In this document: one piece after another, positions 50,701-62,700 of the stretch
Layout of the letters: each line of letters starts with the position of its first letter
How positions within the stretch are numbered: the first letter of the stretch is position 1
NCBI RefSeq assembly: GCF_028858725.1
Contig: NC_084781.1
Span: 1,868,513-1,932,512 of the forward strand
Direction: 5' to 3'
From: Colius striatus
Taxonomy: Eukaryota; Chordata; Aves; Coliiformes; Coliidae
Length of the DNA: 64,000 nucleotides
Translations under genes and position numbers: made by a program
The notes under the pieces: generated by a model
What the model was told of the DNA's origin: nothing
The model's database searches: none
What the model saw: only the letters and a program-made list of their open reading frames with translations

Positions 50701-53700
50701 GAGTGCTGCTGGCTGCCCTCAGCCTCCTCTTCTCCAGGCTCAACACCCCCATTCCCTCAGCCCCTCCCCAGCCCCCTTGTGCTCCAGCCCCTTCCCCAGC
50801 CCCTCAGTGTCCCTGTGGCAGTGAGTGAGGGGCCCAACACTGAACACAACACATTGAGTGTGGCCTCACCAGTGCTATCCATTATTTGGGAGCAGAGAAC
50901 GACCCCCATCTCACTACAACTCCCTGTCAGTGCTCATATCTCAGCCTCTTCTTCTCCAGTCTAAACAAGCCCAGCTCCATCAGCCACTCCTCATAAGGCT
51001 TGTCTTATAGATTCTTTCCCCTGCTTTGCTGCCTGTCTCTGGATACGGGCTTCCCAGCTTCTGCCTCAGCAAGTGCCAGGTACTCTTCTCAGCAAGCCAA
51101 TCATCTCTTCCACCCTGCCCAGCACTACCCTCATGTCAAAATGTGTTGCAAGGGAACTGACCCGTGGTGGGACAGCCTGCAGGGCAGCCAGGTAGTTCTC
51201 CAGAGCAATCCGACGGCGATCGTTCAACATGGCTTCCACACGAGCCAGGTGAGTTTCCACCAGCTGCTGCTTCTCACTTGCTGCCTCTTTCTCCAGAGAT
51301 TTCACCATTGCCTGGAAATGCTGGAAACAAAGAAAAGAGCCTGCATGAAATGTGCTGTATTGCAGCAGGGTCACCCATTCTCACTCCTTCAAACAAAGGG
51401 AGCCTGTCACACTGCACAGCCCAGGCACTGACAGCACATTTACAGCAGGAGACAAGGGCACTGACACGTTGATGGAGATTTCATCTTTGCTAATCTAACA
51501 GTGACAATTTGCCTTCTCAGCCTCTCTCACAAGCCATTTCAAAGGTCTAAAGAAGACTGCTGCATATGGCCTTGCAGCTAAAGATCACATTGGGGTTGGG
51601 AGATTCAGACAGCACTGAAAGAATGACACAGTAACACCACAGTAACATGGAAGCAGGGGAGAGGCTTTGAGCCTACAGCCATCCATCTGAATGTGCTAAG
51701 TGTACAAAGGCATTGGCATGGGGATTGTCCTGGTTCCATAAAACCACACTGTATTGCACCACATGGTGCTCACTTGGGGTTACATCACAACAGGGGTTTT
51801 TTATCAGCATGCCTTCAGATCCAATTGCTAGATGTTCTGTTAGAAAGGCCATAACCCACGTCTCCAAACGAGCCAGAAATGCCTATGAAGTGTTGGTGTG
51901 TTTCAACAGAGATGAGGGAAAACTCCTTTGGAGTTAACATTGGCTTATGTTAAAAATGATGGAGAGAAAACTGTGTTCCAGGATAAAATCCAAAGTGGGC
52001 TTCAAAGCTGCAGTCAGTTGTATGTTGTTTTGAGGGGACTTGCCAGGAGAGCCTACCCCTAACAATCCCATCCTAAGAACATCCCTGATTAACTTTGCAG
52101 TCTGAGCCCTCCTCAGAAGGCAGAAGACTGGCATTTTGGCAGCAAACCAGCTTCATCTGCTGTCTAAGTGGTTTTCACTAAGTCTGCCTGAACAGGAAAT
52201 GTGTGTCCAGGGAGTCAGGGCAAACCTGAACTGGGTTCTGAGGCCACTGCCTAGTGCAAAACAGGCCAGAGGTCTGAGGTTACAACTTGGCTCTGCTGTC
52301 GCTACGCTTGAGGGGTGAGAGCTTCCTACTCTTGGGTTTAGGAAAGGACCTGACACAATATGGGACCATCTCCAGCTTTAAGAACAAAGCACACAATTGA
52401 ATCAAGCCTCCTCTAAAAGGCAGCTGTTGACAGAACAGGAAAGCTCTCCTTCCATCTCAGTCAGCTTTTGGCTTTGAATGCTACAATCTCTCATTCAGCT
52501 TATTGAGAAGACAAAGGCCAAGCACCAGGAACTTTTCTTTTTAGGCCCTTCAGCTCTTACCTGAATGAGAGTCTGCCTTTCTGCCTTGGGAAGATTTACA
52601 GCCTGATGTTCTGCTTCCTCCCATTCCTTTTTCACCTGGACAACAAGAGGACAGAACACATCAACAAGACATAAAGCCTGATCTTTGTGAGCTGATTTGC
52701 CTTCACAGGCAGCTCCTCACACAGCCTGGCTGGCTTTTGATGGCTGTGGGGTTTAAATCTAGCACTTCAAGCCCTCTGAGCAGCAAGCCAAGTGTCCCCA
52801 AGTGATTCCTCTCTCTCAGCACTCTAAAGAAACGAATCTACCTGCCACAGTGTGATCACACTGACGGACTCACCCGGTCCATGCGGTTGTGGTGTCTGAC
52901 CTCCAGCTGCTCCTTCGCCTTCTGGAAGCGGGCGTGCTCATTGTCATCAGCAGGGGTTTCAAAGTAGACATCCACATCATCAGTTGGCACTGCAAGGAGA
53001 GTGAGAGAGTTAAGGATAAGCTGAGGTTTGGAAACCTGTAGTTGCAAAAGAGGAGGAATAACCCCCAAGGGAGAGGAATCTCCCCCAGGGCTGCACAACT
53101 AAGTCTGGCAGGCTGAGTTTAATGCCCCTGCCACCTGTCAGGAATCCGTTTTGGTATCTTTAAGCTGCCAATTTACTGCTCAACATCAGTTAGTGACATC
53201 ATCCCAAAAACATGGTAATGCACCACAGCAACCAGCACCTGTTGGGTCTTCTCATGAGCTCTGAGATGAGTGTTACTCAGCTCCAGCAACAGAGTGACTC
53301 GGATAGCAGGATAAAGGACTTGTTTTCTCTTCCCTTTCACGTTGGCTTTGGATGGTTCAAATGACATTTTGTGCATTAGCTGTTCACTGACAAGCTGGCT
53401 CCAGACATCATTAATATGATTAGGGAGCTTGACAATAAATCTGCACAATGCACTACCCAGTATTTTACACTCCAGACCTACCTTTCTCTACCAGATGCAC
53501 CACGCAGGACTAACAGGCAGTGATATTAGACAAGACAGCAACAGAAGGAGGCTCAGTGTGACAAATTGACACGTCCAATGAACTGGACAGTTTGGATCTT
53601 TTAAAGACATTCAAGTCTGACAAGGGGAGAAGGAAAAACTTCAGAACTGACAATTTCAAGCAGCTGCAGAATCCACAGCAGGGGCTCTGTAACCCTGAAC

Positions 53701-56700
53701 ACTTCAGGAGCTCCAGCCTCAGAAACTACACATCCCAGAGGCCTTTTGGAAAGGACCTACAGCGAACACGGTGCCACTCTAGTGCTTCCCTTCAGCAGAG
53801 AGGGAAGGTTAAAGCAACCTTTCAACCACTTTAGCAATCTGGGTGGGGGGAAAAAACACCCTCCAATGTATTACGAATTTCCTCTTGGCATGCACCTGAA
53901 TCCTTTAAGCCTTTAACTAGGGAAGGAGGAGCAGAGGAAGGGAGAGAATTGTTACGTGCAATGGATGATGTCACATCAGTTCTGTGTTCTGGGCATGCCC
54001 ATGGCATTTCTGAACCAAGCTTGGCCACAGAGAACTCTCTCTTTTTTCCCCCCTCACCCCTTCAGCCCCAAATCCCTCTGTAACAGGACAAACTTTTGTA
54101 CAAAGAGCTCCTGACATCCACGTCTTTTATTTCACCACTTCACTTAGATCAGCCCAATCTAAAGCACTTGCATGAAGCCCATTTTGTAAATAGGATTATG
54201 GCTGTATAGTCAGACTGCCAAGCCCCAGATAACACACAAAAAGCCTTTCAAAAGGCTTTAATGGTAGCTGAAGTGGAAGTGCTGGGAGTTCAACAATAAG
54301 ATTAATAAGGAGGTTAAAATGTTTTTGGTAGTTTTATCATCTGATATAAAAGCCAGTTGAAATTGGTGCCAAAAACCTCAAGCTCTTAAAAAGAAACACA
54401 CACATTGAGGGATTGAGTCATGTTTCATATTTCAAACCAAGCTGAAAGAGGGAATCTGAATTCTGTGCCACTTCTCTGGTATTTTCCAACAACAAAACAG
54501 CAAGAGAATGCCTGCTACCAGGAGAATGGTGAGGAGCTGCCTCCTTCTCAGAAGCAATGGGTCAAACATATGCATGGGAACGTGGTTGGAAAGTGAGGGC
54601 TTCCTGCTATGTATTTTGGGGGAAGAAAACCCCCAGAGTTACACAAAAACACCAAGCTATTTGCTTTCACAAGAGATTAGAGACAGCCCCTGGTCCCTGC
54701 TATAGATTTAGAAGACCACTGAGCCCTTTGCAAGAGCTGCAAGCCAACGGTGAGCACAGACAGCAAACTTGCAGAGTCACTTTCCCCTAGGAAAGTTCAC
54801 CCTAGAAGACCCCAGAGAAGCAGAGACAAGAGGAGACTGCTGCAAAAGGGACAGACAGAACTGCTGCAGACACCAGAACCAACAGGATGAGCTACAGACG
54901 GATCCTCTCTTGACCTAAGCAAGGAGGAGGGGCAACACCAAACGCCACACAGACAAGAGGCTAGCTGCAAAAAAAGGCCAGTGGGAGGCAGGACTTACTC
55001 ATCTTTTTACACACAGCCATACAATACTCCTCTGACTCAAAATTGTTCCTGTTGCCTCCGCAGCCTCCATATATAAAGCGAACGCATTTTCTCTTGTTAG
55101 GGTCGAAGTACCAACGAGGCATCACAGCCCGGCAGGGCCCTGTCATGGCCTCCTGGGAGCAGACAGCTGTGTGGAGATGGGTTAGAACATAGAATCATAG
55201 AATGGTAGGGTTGGGAGGGACCACAGGCCTCATCCCCAAGAGACTCACACAATGCAATGGTGCCTCTAGTTCACGTCTTCTCCTGCAGCACCAGCCTCAG
55301 CGTTTGTGTTGTTTCACTCACCTATTTCACTCAGCTTTGGGCAGTTTGGGGTGGGGGTGAGAGGATTTTTAAGCATGCAAAAGCATCCTTCAGGAGGTCT
55401 GTCAGCACTCCTGAGTGCCTGAGCTGGGGTGCTTTGGAGCAAATGCTCAGTGGTGGGAGACCGGGGTGCTTTGGAGCAGTTGTCTCAAGCCAGCAGTTGT
55501 CTCAACAGGGAGCTCTCATCTACAAGTGATTTCCCCTTAGCTAGAGGCTGAAACAGCAAGGATTTCTTTTGCTGAGGCAACAGAGTTATGTGGGTGTCAC
55601 AGTGGTAGAGCCTCCTCCACTGTACAAAACTGTGGAAAGAAAACCCATCAGGGCTTGTTTTAAAGCATTCAAAGATGTCCTGATGGCTGCACTCTGCCCA
55701 GACAGACACTGCACATCTTAAAGGTGAGCCAAGAGCAAGTGGGAAGGCAGGTTAAGCAAAAGAAAGATGATTACCATGGCAATCTCAGAAGCTAACTTAA
55801 GTTTTCAAACACCTACACATTAAGTATTGAACTCCAGGTAGCCACAGCATATGGACTGCTTCATACTAACTAGGTAATGTAAGTAGCTGGATTACTTTGA
55901 TGCAAGAAAACAGTCTATGTGGTCTGGAAGTCAGCAGCCACTCACAATACTTTGGGGAAAACAAGGCTGTGGACCCCCCAAAACAGACACCCCAGTTGTA
56001 TCCTTTCAGTTCTCTTGCAACACCTGCAGGTCTGTAACAGTCCTGTACATATATGAGCTAAGATTTGTTTCAGCAAGTAAAATTATCTGCAGCATGCTGG
56101 CATTTGACCAAAAAAGATGCAAGAACTGCTGGCAATGATTCAGTGATCTGTAGCTAATTGAATCTCACTCTCTCTCCCCCTCCTCCTTCCTCTGCAGACA
56201 CTTCTCCACGTGAAGTACAGAGGCCTCGTTAAATGCTGAGGCACCACACAATCAGCAGATGCCCTCTGCAGTGGCACCAAGCACTTAACAAAAGCTACCA
56301 CTAGTATATATTACTACTGCAGTAAGTATATATTACTGATACAATAAAACTGGGCCAACTGTGATGGCTTGACTGTCATGAAAGGGAAAGGTTTATTAAG
56401 GCAACACCAAGCATGTTGGTGCCATTAAGGCAACACCAAGCCTGTTCCTCAGCCACCAACGGCCAGATGGCACCTTTTTGCCACCTCTGCATCAACCCAC
56501 CACTTTTAGCTTCCTTTTTGTCAGCTGGTATAAAAACACCATGTCAAAGATAGGGGTTTAAATTCATAGTGTACCCCAAATGCCTCTCTGTGATTTTTTT
56601 CCCCAGTTAGTCTAGGCAGATCTGGTTTTCTGCCTCAACACTGCACCTTCATGGAGGTGCTTGTGCCAAACACTGGGCTTTCTGCCAGCAGAGCTGCTGT

Positions 56701-59700
56701 TTATCTGCAAACATATGGCCCCATGTACTAGAGAGTTAATTTCAACACTTGAAACAGAAGCATCATCTGCATCCCTCTGTTTGCTAACTTCTCTGGCAAA
56801 TGAAACTTCCAAGTGGCATTTACCGACTTGAGCAAAAACCCCATGGCCAGCTGACAGCCATCAAGGATATTCTTGAGGAGGAGAGGGGCCTGTAGGATAG
56901 AAAGGGCTCTGTCTTACATTTCATGTCACTGCTGACTTCTTTTTCAGCAGCAGCCTTGTCGTTGCTCGGCTCTGTGGGGGTCTCTTCGTTGTAATCATCA
57001 ACCTTGTAGCTATCGTAATAGTAGTCGCGGTCTTCTACCACATCCTCCTCCTCCTCTTCCCCTTCATCATCTTCATCCTCATCTTCCTCCACTGCTGTTC
57101 CTGTGAATTCTTCGACACCTGCCTCTGTGGGGAACTCACTGAAGGGATACAGTTCAGTTAGGGGGGTAAAGGGAGGGCTAATCACTTCACAGCCAACCTT
57201 GGATGTATGAGAAACACGGTTCTCTTCATCTCTTCTACAAACAAGCCATGGGGAAAAGAAATGTATCAATGGGACTTTCCTCATTAGCCACACCTGCTAC
57301 TGCAGGCAGAGTTTGTCCTGGTTTACAGGAGTTTCCATGCATGTTCTCATCAGCTTCTTTTCAGTAAGTGAAAGTCTATCATATCTGGGGGAAGTACCTA
57401 CTGCAGCAGTCACAGACTTGTCCAGAATGGTGGGGGTTGGAAGGGCTCTGCAGAGCTCCTCCAGCCTAATCCCCTGCTACAGCAGGTTCCCCTGCCTCAG
57501 GGGGCACAAGAACGTGTCCAGGTGGGTTTGGAAACCTCCTGAGAAGGAGCCTCCACACCCTCCCTGGGCAGCCTGGGCCAGGGCTCCCTCACCTCAGCAT
57601 CAAAGGACTTTCTCCTCATGTTTCAGTGGACCTTTCATTGTTCCAACTTGTGCCCATCACCCCTTGTCCTGTCACTGGCCACCACACAAAAAAGACTGGC
57701 CCCATCCTCTCCACACCAACCCTTTGGTATTTATCAACATTGATGAGGTCCCCCCTCAGCCTTCTCTTCTCCAGGCTGAACAGCCTCAGGTCCCACAGCC
57801 TTTCCTCCTCAGAGAGCTGCTCCAGTCCCCTCAGCATCTTGGTGGCCCTGTGCTGGCCTCTCTCCAGCAGCTCCCTGTCTCTCTTGAACTGGGGAGCTCC
57901 CCTCTGTCAAAAACACTCAAACAATCAGAGTGCAGAGGATGGACTTCATCCTGTAAAAATCACCTGCCTGACCATGGTGTCTCCTTTGCCAGGTTAAGTA
58001 TCAGATTGGGTTTTCTGACAGTCTATGGAAGGGGGCTTTTAAACTCCTCCAATAACAGGAGCACTACAAAAACATTTGTCCTCCTGTAAGGGTTTTGCAG
58101 GGTGAGAAGAATGGTTTGGGAAATACAAAAGCACAGAGATTCTCCTCTCAATCCTCATCACGAGGGAGCTGCTGTGTGAAATACTCACATGCAGCAGCTT
58201 CACATACAGAGCTGTTCACATCTATGCCAGTAAGAACCCTACCTTTTATAAAGGTCATAGTCTTCATCCTCATCTTCATCCTCCTCCTCTTTGGACAGAG
58301 CCTTATCCACAACTTTTGTCTGAGGACAACACACATATTCTGTTCCATGGAACTTGTCTACTCCACAGGGCAGCAGCATGCCATAGCTGTGCAAGATCAT
58401 TGCTTCTGTCAGGCAGGCCTGGAAGAGGAGCCCCTTTGTGTCAGTTTAACACCATGCTTTTGCTTTGGATAACAGCTAAAAGTTTGCCTAATCATAGACC
58501 TCCAAGAATGACATTGATGCTATAAATTTTACAGCAAAAAAGACATCAGTAACATATGACCTGAGTTAAAGGAAAATGGAACTGAAATGTTTAGGTAAAG
58601 CAAAACCCCCAGAAAAGTCCCTGATTCAGAGCAGATTTCTCAACCTGGCAAAGTTCAGGATTGAGTTTGTGCCAACTCAAGGGAGAAAGCACTTGAAAGA
58701 AGCAGAACTCATTTGCTCTTCTGAGCTGGCCATTTCATTAAACTTTATCTATTAAACTTTACATCGGAGGAAGTGAATAATCACTCAAATGGACTTTGTG
58801 TCAAGCTGATTTTAACATGCTGTAGATGAAAATCAATCAGATAATTCAAGCAAAAGCCAAATGCAAACTGTGATTAGACATTATGTCTATACACTTCTCT
58901 TAAGCTAAGGAAATACTTAGCTTTGTGGTGCCCTAGAAAAGAATGAAGTAAAAAAGGCTCTGTTATGTACATCAGAATCCTTTTGTGCTTTGCTGTGTTC
59001 CAATACAGATATAAAAAGAGCCAAATGCTTCTGGAAAAGTTCCCCAGCTATGTTGAAAGCAAGTGATTTTTAAATTTGCTGGATATTTACATGTTTATCC
59101 TCAGTTCAAAGGTGATTCTTTCAACACAGCTCAGTTTAAGCCAGGTTTTGGCTCTCAGGATTTGAGAGAGATAGGAAGTTTAACTGGTGCACCCTCATCT
59201 TTACTGGCACCATCACAACTAACCACCATGTTGTTGCTTCTAAAGCTGCTGTTCCTACAAAGTGGAAAAGGTGCATTTCATCAGGATCTTCTTTTTATCA
59301 TCCCCCAGTTCCAAGGGTGAAGAGAACTCACAACATTTTTGCTAGTCAGATTAAAACAAACAGCATAAAAAAACACCCCCTCCCATGGCCTAGGGTTTAT
59401 TCTGGGAAGATAATCCATCTCTTATGTAAAACCTTCACTAATCAGTCACAATGAAACTCAGATTTGGCCCTGAGCAAGCACTCCCAATCAAATCCCCAGC
59501 AGCAGCAGGTACATGAATGCAAAAGAGAAGTAAGAAACATCCAATGACCACTTCAGCTCTCTACCCAGGTAAGAAGGATGAGCTGTGAGTTGAAGTAATA
59601 TCCTAGAGCAGTGATGCTAGAGTGTGGTCTTAGGATCTTAGGACAGCTTTTCATGAGGGAACAATAATTCAGCTAACTAAACAGGGGTATTTTAAGTCAC

Positions 59701-62700
59701 TTGAGTATGTTTAAACTTCTTTCTCACTGTTTTCTGGCTCAGTCCATAGACTGCAATGTGGGAATAAATGCTGTTATGTTCCAATACAAGCACTCAAATG
59801 GACAGAGCCACAATAAATAGTCCTGCCCCAGCTGCTCCATTACCTCTTTTGCCACAGTGTGCCAGTGCTGATGGCTTTCACACACATCCATCCGTTCCTT
59901 GTGGAAGAACCTGCACTTCTCTGGAACCAGGAGAACGTCACTGACAAACTCACCCACTGGAAAACAAGAAACATCCACAGTTCACAAGTGGAAACAAAGG
60001 CAGGACCAGAACTCCACCAAGTGCTTTAAAGGGTTATGTTCTTAATGGGGATAGGTCATAGATGGCTCTCTCTCAGCTGACAGAAAAGCACAACCTCAGA
60101 GCTCTCAAGGTTAAAAGAGTAGGAGCTGAGGCTTGAAAAATGATGAAAACCCTGAGGCTGAGTTGGAGGCACAGCTTATGATGTGTACTAATACATGGAA
60201 AAGGCAGGATGGACTGAAGAGATTTCATATTAATCTCTGAACAGGTTGCATCTACACACAGAAGTTTTCAAACCACTTAGTCACCAATTCATACCACAGC
60301 TAGCTCACCCTGTCTGGTGCTGTAACAGCCTGGGAAGTTGTGTGTGTCTTATCTGTTTTCAGTATCTGAGTAGCTGAACAAGTCTTGTTTGCTTTTGGTT
60401 TGTTTTCAACAGTTTCTAGATGGTTTGTTTCAGGATCAACTGCAGCACATTCCCTGCCTGGGACAGTCCCAACCAAAACACTGAGAGCTGGAAAAAGAAA
60501 AGCTATGCAGCCCAAAAAACAGAACAGAACCAGAGTCAGCAAATACGCTGCATGCCAACATTTACACAGCCACAACCTCACCAGCACCAGTTCAAAACCA
60601 GGCTTTTGCCTGAGGAAAGTGGGAGGGAGATGGCCAGTCTGCTCTGCAGACCCTGTATTAGTTGGACTTAAAAGCTATTTAGCTTAAATTTCCACCACAA
60701 CTCTGTGACAATTGCAGAATCAACTAAGCAGTGGTGATCCCTTTTAGGTTAGTTACATTTTGAGCTAAGACACAACAGAGAAATGATGTTTTCCCCATTT
60801 TTAACTTCCTCAGTACAGGTTCAGTTACAATTTTAACAATCCTTCCTCCTTCACTCTCATGAAAGGTTAGTTAAAAGGTTTCTGATGACAAAGCTACAAC
60901 TGACCAAACTTTCAAACCAAGAGACTGGTTCTGGGGACTGAAGGTAGAAGATTCAAATTGATCAAAACCAATAATCAGTAACAAAACTTGGCCACATTGA
61001 AAAAAATCGAATCCTAGACACTTGGGAGGTTCTCTCAGTTCACTTGGGAGCCGGAAAACCTTTCCATGCTACACATTAACAGATACCCTTCCTTATTTGT
61101 GGCCACTGCTATCAGAAAAGAAACATCCTCTCCCCTTTCAGATGAGAGCAGGCAGAAGAGGTGTTTCCATGTCACCTCTAACAGCCTAGCCACAACTGTC
61201 AGCAGTTTGTCTTTTCACACCTCACCAAGCTCAGGCCTGCTCCCATCTCCCTATTGTTACCTTTATTTTACAGTTCAGTGAGAGTGCTAATGGGTTCTCC
61301 TCTTTTCACCTTTGAAATACAAAAGACCTTACACTGCTAGAGGGGAGGCAGGAGAAGGTTAAACATGGTATGATAGCAAGATCCTACTTCAAGATAGGCC
61401 CTGCATTAAGGAGGCAAAGAAGACACAATCAGAAACAGGAACATAAAGATAGTATGGTTCAACTATTAGTCCCAGAGAAACACATCATCCACTTACAACA
61501 TCAACTTGTGAACTGCTAAGCTAAATGAAAAAAGGTATTTTCTATACCTATGGATCTAGGGACCCAGACCCCAAAGCCAAAGCTGCCTTGCAGGCTGGGC
61601 TGAGTAACTCAAGAACACTGTGAAAGACACTAATTAAAAACCCTGACAGTTTAATGCTTATCAAATTTAAGGGCACTGTCACTAAAATCAGCTTATTTTG
61701 CAGCTGGAGAATAGGCTTGGGGGAGGATTATTTCTGAAAGAGATGATTCCTCACGAATCCAGAGATTGTGCCTTCATCCTTATTTCCATTACAAGTTCTC
61801 AGTCTAATCAGCTAGGTTTGGTTGCTTCTCAAACCTGAATTTGCACATCTTTAAAAGACAAGCATCTTTCTCCCAGAATGAGCCCACGTGACATTTCCTT
61901 TATCAAGTGCATCATGCTCAACTAGTGGAGGGTGTTTTACAAAGCACCAGTTCTGCAGCTCTGCTTGTGTTCTCCCACATCAAACCACATGTAAACCTGA
62001 GACAGGGGTCCAAATGACAAAAACTGCTTCTCACTGAATTGCTCCCAGCAATCAGACTCTCTGAGATCACCCAAAACTGTTTGGAAAACAAAGGTTTTCC
62101 ATAGCATAACCAAAAGGAGGTTCAGCCAGCTGAGACTAAGCTTGCTACTAAGAACACATGCAGTGCAACACAGTGTCAGGCACAACCGACAGGTTAAAAG
62201 CCACAAGGTTACACAAGTGAAATGTGTTGCCTGATTGAAGTGGGTGGATAGATTCTGGAAAGCACCCTGAAATCAATCACAGTTTATCTCACGCTCTTTC
62301 ACAGTTCAAAGTAAGGACATGGGATACAGCTGCAAGAAGCAGGGCCTCTTTGAAACAGCAAAGTTTAAATATAGGCATTGAAATAGAAGAGAGATCTCTT
62401 GCCAAGACCAAAGCAGGAAGCCTGAACACACTGAGCATTTAAGTCTCCAAGGCAACAAAATATTAAAGCTCTACAAAAATAGGATCAGAGTATTAAATCT
62501 CAACGTCTTTGTGATACTCAGATACAATAGCCTTCAGGTTGCAGAGAGAATGGGGATTTCTTTCTCATGCCATTAGCCCACCACAGCTGTTATCAAGCTG
62601 TCCATCTGCTGGAGAGAGGCTGAGTTCCATCGTGTGGAAGTACAAATGGTGAAGTGGAAGTTGGCTGCAGAAACGGCAACTTGATGGGAGAGAATCCTTC

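Noticed and set aside
49985-50824. 279-codon plus-strand frame
   Set aside because: Runs antisense through APLP2 exon 11 and an adjoining CR1; no independent coding signal.
57313-58089. 258-codon plus-strand frame opposite APLP2
   Set aside because: Mostly the complement of a CR1 fragment inside an APLP2 intron.
58243-58319. Short APLP2 exon starting at ACAAAAGTTGTG after CCTCAG
   Set aside because: The frame continues upstream through CCPQ to the acceptor at 58419, giving the known longer exon 5; the inner CAG codes for Gln.
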